64,000 nucleotides of DNA. It comes from Lachnospiraceae bacterium UBA7196 (GTDB lineage: Bacteria; Bacillota; Clostridia; Lachnospirales; Lachnospiraceae). The position numbers and the translations under genes are program-made. Shown here one piece after another: positions 36,413-44,260 of this stretch. The stretch covers positions 272,648 to 336,647 of the forward strand of contig DKUU01000018.1 in the NCBI GenBank assembly GCA_002490835.1. The letters are read 5' to 3'. Under the pieces are notes generated by a model. The model made no database searches. It saw nothing but the letters and a program-made list of their open reading frames with translations, and was not told where the DNA came from. Each line of letters starts with the position of its first letter. The first letter of the stretch is position 1.

Positions 36413-38161
36413 ATGGATAGACATCAAAAGAGAAAACGGCGTCCCGTATATCTCCTGCTTTTGGGACTTGCATGTGCGGGGATTCTTTCAGCCTGCGGGC
36501 ATAATGAGCTGCCTGCGAGCGGACAGGTCGAGGAAAAACCGGGACAGGGGATGACGCTTGACCAGCACGCGCAGGTGCTGTCAGACCTGACTGCCGGAGA
36601 GACAAGCCTGTCGGCGGAGGAGATGTCTGACTATGCGATGGACATTGCGCTCACTTACGATGCCGAAACGAAAAAATTGCGCTATTCTCTCGATATGCCT
36701 TTGATACCGGCCAGCGACGATGCGTATCTGTATCTGTTTGCGGCGGAAGTCTGGGAGGAGGATGCGGATGCGCTTTTGGAAGAACCGGTCACCAGAGGAA
36801 GAAAGAGCAGGGAATGGGAGACGACCTTCCCCTACCGGGAAACGCATTTGTATGTGAGGTTTATCCCGGCTTTAAAGATAGACGATAATTTCGTGCAGGT
36901 GGGTAAGAGCGTATATTTGTCAAATCCGGAGGCGCTTGCCGGGAATCAGGACGATTATCCGGAACTGGGTTCCAAGAAAGGGATCCTTTTGGACCCCACA
37001 ATGCTTGGGACGCCGGAACTGACAGAGCTTGGCGTCAAACATGCGATCTATAATATTCCGCTCTCTCATATCATGGGGGAGACTGCGGATGCGACTTTTC
37101 CCACTATTACCTATACATACAGGGGAAAGAATTATCTGTTTAACGGCGCGGCAATCAATGGGTATGACGGCCTTTTCACTTATCTGTCCGATATGGGGAT
37201 GAGCGCAACGGCGGTAGTGCTGAACGATTGGAATGAAGCGCATCTTGAACTGATCCATCCGGAGGCCAGAAAGCAGGAGAGCGGCGCTTACTATTATATG
37301 TTCAACACGGAGGAAGAAAGCGGCACAAGGACGTTGGAGGCGGTGGCTTCTTTTCTGGCGGAGCGATATTCAAGCGGAGAACATGGTATGATACATAGCT
37401 GGGTGATCGCTAATGAGATCAACCAGAACCGGGTCTGGAACTACATGGATACGCAGGATGTGGTCCATTATGCGAAAACGTTTGAGAAGTCCATGCGTAT
37501 ATTTTATCAGGCTGTGAAAAGTCATTATGCGGGCGGGCGGGTCTATTTCAGCATCGATCACGCGTGGAACAGCAACGACGGCGATAACAGGAGCTTCTTC
37601 AACGGCAGGGATGTGCTGGAGAATTTTAACGAGGCGGCGCTTGCGCACGGTAATTACGACTGGGGCATCGCGATCCACCCTTATCCGGAACCGCTGACGC
37701 GTGTGAATTACTGGTCGCAGGAATATGATAAGACGAGGGACGCCTCTCATTTGTCCGTGATGAACCTCAACGTATTGACGGATATCCTTCAGGAAGAGAA
37801 CTTTTTAGACAGAAATGGAGAGGTGCGCAGCGTTACGATCACGGAGCTGGGTTTTTCTTCCGGTTCGGGAGAACGCCTGCAGGCGGCGGCCTTTGCTTAC
37901 TGTTATTATATCGTTGAGGCAAATCCTTATGTGGACGCTTTCCTGATGAACCGGCAGACGGACGCGCCGGAGGAGGTGAAAGCGGGACTTTCCTTTGGCG
38001 TATATGAATACGATCATACGGGGAAATATATTAAGGATGTGTTTCGCTATATTGACACGGATCAGGCAGGGAAATACAGAGAGTTCATGCTGAAGATTCT
38101 GGGAGCGGACAGTCTGGAGCAGGCGCTTTCATGGGCGGCGGCACCGGGCGAGGGTGCATAG
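36413..38161 (+). CDS. DUF5722 lipoprotein (glycoside-hydrolase-like)
   Basis: The 582-residue exported lipoprotein has a basic head, a hydrophobic helix and the lipobox LSAC, then an N-terminal beta-sandwich and a TIM-barrel-like domain of the DUF5722 type. Typical stretches are SWVIANEINQNRVWNY, SIDHAWNSNDGDNRSFF, WGIAIHPYPEPLTR and TITELGFSSGSGE; the Glu in ANEIN and in ITELG are in positions of retaining glycosidase catalytic acids. ATG 36413 is preferred with GGGAGG 7 bases upstream; an ATG at 36392 overlaps the previous stop. A role in surface polysaccharide turnover is inferred from the adjacent glycosyltransferase. Confidence 0.85.
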   Translation: MDRHQKRKRRPVYLLLLGLACAGILSACGHNELPASGQVEEKPGQGMTLDQHAQVLSDLTAGETSLSAEEMSDYAMDIALTYDAETKKLRYSLDMPLIPASDDAYLYLFAAEVWEEDADALLEEPVTRGRKSREWETTFPYRETHLYVRFIPALKIDDNFVQVGKSVYLSNPEALAGNQDDYPELGSKKGILLDPTMLGTPELTELGVKHAIYNIPLSHIMGETADATFPTITYTYRGKNYLFNGAAINGYDGLFTYLSDMGMSATAVVLNDWNEAHLELIHPEARKQESGAYYYMFNTEEESGTRTLEAVASFLAERYSSGEHGMIHSWVIANEINQNRVWNYMDTQDVVHYAKTFEKSMRIFYQAVKSHYAGGRVYFSIDHAWNSNDGDNRSFFNGRDVLENFNEAALAHGNYDWGIAIHPYPEPLTRVNYWSQEYDKTRDASHLSVMNLNVLTDILQEENFLDRNGEVRSVTITELGFSSGSGERLQAAAFAYCYYIVEANPYVDAFLMNRQTDAPEEVKAGLSFGVYEYDHTGKYIKDVFRYIDTDQAGKYREFMLKILGADSLEQALSWAAAPGEGA

Positions 38162-38174
38162 AAGGGAGATTAGG

Positions 38175-38918
38175 ATGAAGGTTTCCCTGTTGGTGACGGT
38201 ATACAATGTAAAAGAGACGCTGCCTATCACGCTACAGAGTATCGCGATGCAGGATTATCCGGCGCTTGAGGTGGTGATCGTGGACGGCGGATCGACGGAC
38301 GGCACGGTGGAGTTGATCGAGGCGTTTGCCGCACGGATGGAAGGTCGGCAGGGGTTTTCGGTGCGCTGGATATCGGAGCCGGACGACGGTCTTTACGATG
38401 CGATGAATAAGGCATATCGCATGAGTTCCGGCGAAGTGGTTGCCATCTGCAATGATAAGTTATGCAAACCGAACGCGGTCAGCCTCTTTGTCGAGGCGAT
38501 TAAGCAGGGCGGAGAGTGCTGCGTAGGCGCGCACGCCGATCTGGTGTATGTGGAGGGAGAGCGTGTAGTCAGAACATGGCGCATGGGACAGGGGAGGCTT
38601 TCGCAGGGCTGGATGCCGGGGCACCCCACATTGTTTTTGCGGCGTGAAATTTACGAGAAATACGGGCTCTACGACACTACTTACCGCTGCGCGGCGGATT
38701 ACGAATTTATGGTGCGCTTTTTAAAGGATGAGAACAATGAGCTGGCCTATGTGCCGGATACTCTGGTAGCGATGTTTTATGGCGGCACCAGCAATGCCGG
38801 CCTGAAAAACTATCTGGTTTCTTTTCGGGAAGGCTTTCTTGCGCTCCGGAAAAATAGAGTGCCGCACCCGCTTCTCATTACGCTGCGCAGGACGTTTCGG
38901 GTGCTTTTACAGTTCTGA
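38175..38918 (+). CDS. GT2 family glycosyltransferase
   Basis: The 247-residue protein is a compact WcaA-like GT2 enzyme: MKVSLLVTVYNVKETLPITL, VDGGSTDGTVELIEAF, EPDDGLYDAMNKAYRMSSG and GHPTLFLRREIYEKYG. These match the colanic-acid type GT2 enzymes. ATG 38175 has GAAGGGAGA upstream; an in-frame ATG at 38154 overlaps the end of the DUF5722 gene. It belongs to the same operon as the two lipoproteins before it. The sugar is unknown. Confidence 0.88.
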   Translation: MKVSLLVTVYNVKETLPITLQSIAMQDYPALEVVIVDGGSTDGTVELIEAFAARMEGRQGFSVRWISEPDDGLYDAMNKAYRMSSGEVVAICNDKLCKPNAVSLFVEAIKQGGECCVGAHADLVYVEGERVVRTWRMGQGRLSQGWMPGHPTLFLRREIYEKYGLYDTTYRCAADYEFMVRFLKDENNELAYVPDTLVAMFYGGTSNAGLKNYLVSFREGFLALRKNRVPHPLLITLRRTFRVLLQF

Positions 38919-38951
38919 TAGGGTGAGAAGAAGTGACATGGGAGAAGACGT

Positions 38952-39416
38952 ATGATAGCAGTGTTTTGTGCAATTTTGGCGGCAGGGATTTTCATTCTGG
39001 ATTTGATTTTAAAAAATCAGATTGAAAAGACCATGGTCGAGGGCAACGAAAAACCCTTCTGCAAGGGAAGACTTCTGATTAAAAGATATCATAACAAGGG
39101 AGCCTTTCTTGATCTGGGAGAAAAAAAGCAGGGGGTGGTAGCCTGCATCTCCCTGCTCTTGACACTCTGTATGACGGTGGTGTTCCTCTCCACCTTTACC
39201 TTTCGGGGAAACTCTACCCTTAAGGCAGGGTTAGCCTTTCTGCTCGGCGGCGCATACAGCAATACCTATGACCGGCTCGTCCGGAAATACGTCGTCGATT
39301 ACATCAGTTTTCCCGTCAAAAACGAGCGATTACGAAGGATTGTCTTCAATCTGTCCGATTTTTGTATCATGATCGGGGCGGTGCTTTTGGTGATCGGTGA
39401 GATGAAGGGAAAATAG
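38952..39416 (+). CDS. lspA: Signal peptidase II-like aspartic protease
   Basis: This 154-residue membrane protein has four predicted helices and the LspA signatures: YHNKGAFLDLG in place of the NxGAAF motif, YDRLVRKYVVDYISF with one catalytic Asp, and NLSDFCIMIGAV with the other. Such enzymes cleave the signal peptide of lipoproteins at the diacylglyceryl cysteine. Two lipoprotein genes lie just upstream, which suits a dedicated paralogue. ATG 38952 follows GGGAGAAG. The sequence is more divergent than a housekeeping LspA, so it could be a second copy. Confidence 0.82.
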   Translation: MIAVFCAILAAGIFILDLILKNQIEKTMVEGNEKPFCKGRLLIKRYHNKGAFLDLGEKKQGVVACISLLLTLCMTVVFLSTFTFRGNSTLKAGLAFLLGGAYSNTYDRLVRKYVVDYISFPVKNERLRRIVFNLSDFCIMIGAVLLVIGEMKGK

Positions 39417-39600
39417 GGAATGGTATCAGGAGGGCATCATCGACGAACAGCGCACCAATTACGATGCGATCAAGGCATACGAAGAGGGCAGCGGCGAATG
39501 ACCGGCTGGTGCAAGATCCATTCCCGCTGTAAGGGCGTCGATATGCTGACATACTTAAACGACAGCGGTCTGGTAATGTGGTCGGTAAAAGAGTAAACTA
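39417..39600 (+). pseudogene. Possible remnant of two coupled small genes
   Basis: A frame without a start reads EWYQEGIIDEQRTNYDAIKA and ends with EEGSGE and a TGA. That stop overlaps an ATG at 39499, which opens a 32-residue frame beginning MTGWCKIHSRCKGVD and ending MWSVKE. The residues look protein-like and the ATGA overlap is typical of coupled genes, yet the first frame has no beginning. I do not recognise either piece. Confidence 0.35.
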
Positions 39601-39635
39601 TTTATATAAGCTAAAAGAAGGATGATGTCAGGAAG

Positions 39636-41300
39636 ATGGAAAAGAAATGGTGGAAAGAAGCGGTTGTATATCAGATTTATCCCCGGAGCTTCATGGACAG
39701 CAACGGGGACGGTATAGGGGACTTGCAAGGCATTATTTCCAGGCTGGATTACCTGAAAGAACTTGGCGTCGACGTGGTGTGGCTTTCTCCGGTTTATCAG
39801 TCCCCTAATGACGACAACGGATACGATATCAGCGACTATCAGGCAATTATGGAAGAATTCGGCACGATGGAGGATTTTGACAGGATGCTTCAGGGAATGC
39901 ACGAGCGTGGGATCAAACTTGTCATGGATCTTGTGGTCAACCATACATCCGACGAGCATCCCTGGTTTGTGGAGAGCCGCAGTTCCAAAGACAATCCTTA
40001 CAGGGATTATTACTTCTGGCGGGAGGGAAAAGACGGAAAGGAACCGAACAACTGGGCGAGTTGTTTTTCCGGATCCGCCTGGAAATACGACAAGACGACG
40101 GACATGTATTTCCTTCATCTGTTTTCCGCAAAGCAGCCGGATCTGAACTGGGATAATCCCAGAGTGCGGCAGGATGTCTTTTCCATGATGAACTGGTGGT
40201 GTGAAAAGGGAATCGACGGATTCCGCATGGACGTCATCAGCATGATATCCAAAAAACCCGGCCTGCCCGACGGGCAGATGTTCCCGGGCATGGTTTACGC
40301 GAATCCCGGATGTATCAATGGTCCCCATGTCCACGAATATCTGCAGGAGATGAACCGGGAAGTGCTCTCCCGCTATGATCTCATGACCGTGGGGGAATGT
40401 GCCGGCGTCACCATTGAAGAGGCAAAAAAATATGCCTCCGCGGACGGAAAAGAATTAAACATGGTATTCCAGTTTGAACATGTGGAGCTGGATGAGGGGA
40501 AATTCGGCAAATGGACGGACCGACGGGTGGATTTGAAGGAATTGAAACAGACCATGAGCAAATGGCAGACGCAGCTGGAAGGGAGAGCCTGGAACAGCCT
40601 GTTTTTCGGCAATCACGACCAACCCCGCTCGCTGTCCCGGTTTGGCTGTGACGCGCCGGAATACCGGGTTGACTGTGCCAAAATGCTGGCCACCTGTCTG
40701 CATATGATGCAGGGGACTCCCTATATCTATCAGGGGGAGGAGCTTGGCATGACCAACTGCCCCTTTGACTCTCTGGATGAGGTGCGGGATATCGAGAGCC
40801 TGAACGCATTCAAGGAGTTGACAGGAATGGGTGTCATCACGGAGGCGGATATGATGCGTTATATCAATCTCCGGGGCAGGGACACTTCCAGAACACCCAT
40901 GCAGTGGGATGGGAGCAGGAATGCCGGATTCACAGCGGGCACACCCTGGATCAAGGTCAATCCGAACTATACACAGATCAATGCGGAGGCAGAAATGGCG
41001 GACAGGGATTCCGTATTTCACTATTACAAAAAATTGATTTCTCTCAGAAAACGGGAAAAAGTGATCGTATACGGTTCCTACCGTCTGCTGGAGCCGGACA
41101 GCGAAAGCCTGTATGTTTATACAAGAACGCTGGGGGATGAAAAACTTCTCGTCATCTGCAATTTTACAGAAAATGAAACCGCCTATGAAATGCCGGAAGA
41201 GTTTGCGGGCGGGATGGTTCTGATCGGAAACTGCAGGCGGGAAGGTCTGGAAAAGGAAATCAGCCTTGCGCCCTATGAAGCGCTTGTTATTAAGGTCTGA
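39636..41300 (+). CDS. malL: Oligo-1,6-glucosidase (GH13_31)
   Basis: The 554-residue cytoplasmic enzyme hydrolyses isomaltose-type alpha-1,6 oligosaccharides. It has the GH13 conserved regions DLVVNHTSDEH, GFRMDV with nucleophile Asp199, VGEC with acid/base Glu254, and FFGNHDQPRS, plus the QPDLNWDNP region V motif of the oligo-1,6-glucosidase subfamily. Val200 immediately after the nucleophile is the residue associated with alpha-1,6 preference. Length is typical. ATG 39636 follows CAGGAAG. There is no transporter next to it. Confidence 0.93.
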   Translation: MEKKWWKEAVVYQIYPRSFMDSNGDGIGDLQGIISRLDYLKELGVDVVWLSPVYQSPNDDNGYDISDYQAIMEEFGTMEDFDRMLQGMHERGIKLVMDLVVNHTSDEHPWFVESRSSKDNPYRDYYFWREGKDGKEPNNWASCFSGSAWKYDKTTDMYFLHLFSAKQPDLNWDNPRVRQDVFSMMNWWCEKGIDGFRMDVISMISKKPGLPDGQMFPGMVYANPGCINGPHVHEYLQEMNREVLSRYDLMTVGECAGVTIEEAKKYASADGKELNMVFQFEHVELDEGKFGKWTDRRVDLKELKQTMSKWQTQLEGRAWNSLFFGNHDQPRSLSRFGCDAPEYRVDCAKMLATCLHMMQGTPYIYQGEELGMTNCPFDSLDEVRDIESLNAFKELTGMGVITEADMMRYINLRGRDTSRTPMQWDGSRNAGFTAGTPWIKVNPNYTQINAEAEMADRDSVFHYYKKLISLRKREKVIVYGSYRLLEPDSESLYVYTRTLGDEKLLVICNFTENETAYEMPEEFAGGMVLIGNCRREGLEKEISLAPYEALVIKV

Positions 41301-41330
41301 TGCCGGAGGGAATGCCGCGCTGCCAGCCGC

Positions 41331-41492
41331 TTTACCATCTTAGACCAGGCGGAGATTTTCTTCTTTATGAAAGACCGGATTTACCAGATGCCCGATTAGG
41401 AACGAAAAGATCCCGTTTCGCTCTTAAGAGGCCTGCAGGCGATGGATATAGACGAAAAGCTGCAGAGGGCCGTGCCGGAAATCATAGGGTAG
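41331..41492 (+). pseudogene. Possible C-terminal gene remnant
   Basis: Downstream of the glucosidase one frame reads FTILDQAEIFFFMKDRIYQM, meets TAG at 41397, and continues in the same frame with ERKDPVSLLRGLQAMDIDE to a stop at 41492. The residues look like genuine protein sequence but there is no start codon or ribosome-binding site and I cannot name a family. An overlapping 78-codon frame beginning at 41300 is Arg-rich and less credible. Confidence 0.3.
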
Positions 41493-41511
41493 TTCTGATT
41501 CGGGGTAATCT

Positions 41512-41551
41512 AAAAAAGGGGCTTGCATCGGTATAAACCGGCAGCCCCTTT
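41512..41551 (-). terminator. arcC: Intrinsic terminator of the carbamate kinase gene
   Basis: Read on the minus strand, a 9-bp AAAGGGGCT / AGCCCCTTT stem with an inner CGGT/ACCG pair is followed by six T residues. It starts 16 bases after the carbamate kinase stop. Confidence 0.88.
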
Positions 41552-41566
41552 GGCGTCACGGATGTA

Positions 41567-42511
41567 TCAGGCGGTGATCACCGTCCCGCTCTTTCCCTTC
41601 AACGCTTCTTTGACATTTTCAAGAGAAGTAATCAACACTTTCCCGTTAGGATTCTGACTCAGATAGGAAATAGCCGCCTCGATCTTCGGCAGCATGGTGC
41701 CTTCTTCAAATTCGCCCTGCGCACATAATTCCCTGGCCTGCGCGACGGTGAGGGAAGCAATGGCCTGCTGGTCCGGCTGCCCGAAATGCTGGTATACGTA
41801 AGGGACACCGGTGAGGATGATCAGCTCATCGACAAGCAGGCTGGCCGCCAGTCTGCCCGCCACGGCGTCCTTTTCGATCACGGCGGATGCGCCTTTTAAG
41901 ACGTGGTTCTGCTCGATCACGGGAATACCGCCGCCGCCGCAGGCGATCACGACCTGACCGGCTTCGGCTAATGTACGGATGGCGTCGATCTCCACGATGT
42001 CGATGGGGCGGGGAGCCGCGACGACCCGGCGGAATCCTTTGCCCGGTTCTTCTTTTACATAATTCCCTTTTTTGATCTCCATTTCGGCGTCCTCGGCGGA
42101 CATATAGCGGCCGATTACCTTGGTAGGGGCATAGAAGGCCTCATCGTACGGGTCTACGGTCACCTGCGTCAGAATCGTGCTGACAGTCTTTACGATACCA
42201 CGCCCCAGAAGTTCGGCCCGCAGCGCATTCTGGATATCGTACCCCACATACCCCTGACTCATGGCCGAGCAGACGCACATGGGGGCGGGCGTATAATCGA
42301 TATAAACTCTGCGCAGTTCCGTCATTGCCTTGTGAATCATGCTGACCTGCGGGCCGTTTGAGTGGGTGATGGTGAGCTGATAATCGGCTTCCACCAGATC
42401 AGCCAGCGCCTTGGCGGTCAGTTTGACGGTATCCCACTGTTCCAGTGTCGTATAGCCGAGCGCCTCATGTCCGAGGGAGACGACTGCTTTTTTCTTATTT
42501 ATCGTATTCAT
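41567..42511 (-). CDS. arcC: Carbamate kinase
   Basis: The 314-residue cytoplasmic enzyme transfers phosphate between carbamoyl phosphate and ADP, giving ATP at the end of arginine, purine or agmatine breakdown. It shows the amino-acid-kinase pattern: SLGHEALGY near the N terminus, THSNGPQVS, VVAAPRPIDIVE, the nucleotide-site VIACGGGGIPV, and AVIEKDAVAGRLAASL followed by LIILTGVPYVY. The first motif normally reads GGNAL; here it is GHEAL, a divergent form. It is read opposite to its neighbours and no arginine deiminase genes are adjacent. GGAGG lies upstream of the start on the minus strand and a terminator follows. Confidence 0.92.
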   Translation of the reverse strand: MNTINKKKAVVSLGHEALGYTTLEQWDTVKLTAKALADLVEADYQLTITHSNGPQVSMIHKAMTELRRVYIDYTPAPMCVCSAMSQGYVGYDIQNALRAELLGRGIVKTVSTILTQVTVDPYDEAFYAPTKVIGRYMSAEDAEMEIKKGNYVKEEPGKGFRRVVAAPRPIDIVEIDAIRTLAEAGQVVIACGGGGIPVIEQNHVLKGASAVIEKDAVAGRLAASLLVDELIILTGVPYVYQHFGQPDQQAIASLTVAQARELCAQGEFEEGTMLPKIEAAISYLSQNPNGKVLITSLENVKEALKGKSGTVITA

Positions 42512-42557
42512 ATTGTCTGAAAACCTCCAATCTCACATATTCCAAGTATAACAAACC

Positions 42558-42571
42558 TGCAAGCGTTTGTA
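42558..42571 (-). promoter_or_regulatory. Possible CcpA cre site upstream of arcC
   Basis: On the minus strand TACAAACGCTTGCA matches the cre consensus TGNAANCGNWNNCA at all defined positions but one. It lies about 50 bases before the carbamate kinase start, so carbon catabolite control is possible. Confidence 0.35.
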
Positions 42572-42662
42572 TAGCGGGATTCTTTCCATATCTTGAGAAA
42601 ATGACAGCGGTGCAGGGGTTTTAGGATTGTCGTTTTCGGGCAACGATTTTTCAGATACGGAC

Positions 42663-42691
42663 TTGCTTTTTGGGGCGCGGCGTTTTATCAT
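42663..42691 (+). promoter_or_regulatory. Sigma-A promoter of the xylB operon
   Basis: TTGCTT at 42663-42668 and TATCAT at 42686-42691 are separated by 17 bases, about 70 bases before the xylB start, in the divergent gap with carbamate kinase. Confidence 0.55.
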
Positions 42692-42761
42692 AGAAGTTAG
42701 AGTTAGCGTGCGCGGCACGGGAATAGCAAAAAACTGAAAAAGTAAAAGACGGAGGGTAAAA

Positions 42762-44237
42762 ATGCTGTATATTGGAGTGGATTTGGGAACCAGTGCGGTG
42801 AAACTGCTTTTGATGGAGGGAAACGGCAGGATCGTTAACATCGTGTCGAAAGAATATCCCCTTTATTTCCCGCATCCGGGATGGTCGGAGCAGAAACCGG
42901 AAGACTGGTATGAGCAGAGTATTGCCGGCATCAAAGAGCTGATTGCAGGTGTGGATAAGAGTCAGGTGGCGGGCATCAGCTTCGGCGGACAGATGCACGG
43001 ACTGGTGATCTTGGATGAAAACGACGAGGTGATCCGTCCCGCGATCCTTTGGAACGACGGAAGGACCACGGAGGAATGCGATTATCTGAATAACGAGATC
43101 GGTAAAGATAAGCTGTCCGCTTATACGGCGAATATCTCCTTTACCGGCTTTACCGCGCCCAAGGTACTGTGGGTAAAGAATAAAGAGCAGGAGAACTTCG
43201 CAAGGATCAAAAAGATCATGCTCCCCAAGGATTACATAGCGTACAAGCTGACCGGCGTACACTGCACGGACGTGTCGGACGCATCGGGCATGCTCCTGTT
43301 TGATGTCAAGAACCGCTGCTGGTCGAAGGAAATGTGCGAGATCTGCGGTGTGAAGGAAGAACAGCTGGCGAAGATCTATGAGAGTTACGAGACGGTAGGC
43401 ACGGTGCTGCCGGAGATTGCGAAAGAGCTCGGTATTCCCGAAAATGTCAAGGTGGCTGCGGGCGGCGGCGACAATGCGGCGGCGGCTGTCGGTACCGGTA
43501 CCGTGGGAGACGGCATGTGCAATATCTCCCTTGGCACCAGCGGCACCATCTTTATTTCTTCTAACAAATTCGGCGTGGATAAATTCAATGCGCTTCATGC
43601 TTTCGCGCATGCGGACGGCCACTATCATCTGATGGGCTGTATGCTGAGCGCGGCGTCTTGTAATAAATGGTGGATGGACGATATCATCGGTACAGAAAAA
43701 TACGCTGATGAGCAGAAGGCGATCACCGACGACAAGCTGGGTGAGAACCATGTTTATTTCCTGCCCTATCTGATGGGAGAGCGTTCTCCGCACAACGATC
43801 CCGACGCGAGAGGCACTTTCATCGGCATGACCATGGACAGCACGCGTGCGGATATGACGCAGGCGGTATTGGAGGGCGTAGCCTTTGCCCTGCGTGATTC
43901 GCTGGAGGTGGCAAGGTCTCTGGGCATCCATATCGAACGCACGAAGATCTGCGGCGGCGGCGCAAAGAGCCCGCTGTGGAAGCGTATGATCGCCAATATC
44001 ATGAATCTGAAAGTAGACGTGATCGAGAGTGAGGAAGGACCCGCTATGGGCGGCGCGATGCTGGCGGCGGTGGCCTGCGGCGAGTATGCAAACGTTGAGG
44101 AAGCGGCGGCGAAGATCGTGAAGATCGTGGACACGGTGGAGCCGGAACCTGCGCTTGTTGAGAAATATGAGAAGAGATATCAGCAGTTTAAGCAGATATA
44201 TCCGACCTGTAAGGAGTTGTTTAAGAAGATTAAATAA
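42762..44237 (+). CDS. xylB: FGGY-family sugar kinase (xylulokinase type)
   Basis: The 491-residue cytoplasmic enzyme phosphorylates a ketopentose, probably D-xylulose, for the pentose-phosphate pathway. It has the XylB signature pattern: YIGVDLGTSAVKLLLME at the N terminus, SFGGQMHGLVILD, RPAILWNDGRT, GDNAAAAVGTG, YLMGERSPHNDPDARG and GGGAKSPLWKRM with the nucleotide-binding glycines. GGAGGG lies 6 bases before ATG 42762. A fucose-isomerase-family protein is encoded further down the same strand, so the real substrate may be another ketose such as fuculose or ribulose. Confidence 0.9.
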   Translation: MLYIGVDLGTSAVKLLLMEGNGRIVNIVSKEYPLYFPHPGWSEQKPEDWYEQSIAGIKELIAGVDKSQVAGISFGGQMHGLVILDENDEVIRPAILWNDGRTTEECDYLNNEIGKDKLSAYTANISFTGFTAPKVLWVKNKEQENFARIKKIMLPKDYIAYKLTGVHCTDVSDASGMLLFDVKNRCWSKEMCEICGVKEEQLAKIYESYETVGTVLPEIAKELGIPENVKVAAGGGDNAAAAVGTGTVGDGMCNISLGTSGTIFISSNKFGVDKFNALHAFAHADGHYHLMGCMLSAASCNKWWMDDIIGTEKYADEQKAITDDKLGENHVYFLPYLMGERSPHNDPDARGTFIGMTMDSTRADMTQAVLEGVAFALRDSLEVARSLGIHIERTKICGGGAKSPLWKRMIANIMNLKVDVIESEEGPAMGGAMLAAVACGEYANVEEAAAKIVKIVDTVEPEPALVEKYEKRYQQFKQIYPTCKELFKKIK

Positions 44238-44260
44238 CATTGGAAAGGGTCAGACACTGC

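Noticed and set aside
42651..44240. 529-codon open frame on the minus strand opposite xylB
   Set aside because: It is fully antisense to a clear xylulokinase, is rich in His and Arg, and has no ribosome-binding site. It arises from GC-rich third positions of xylB.
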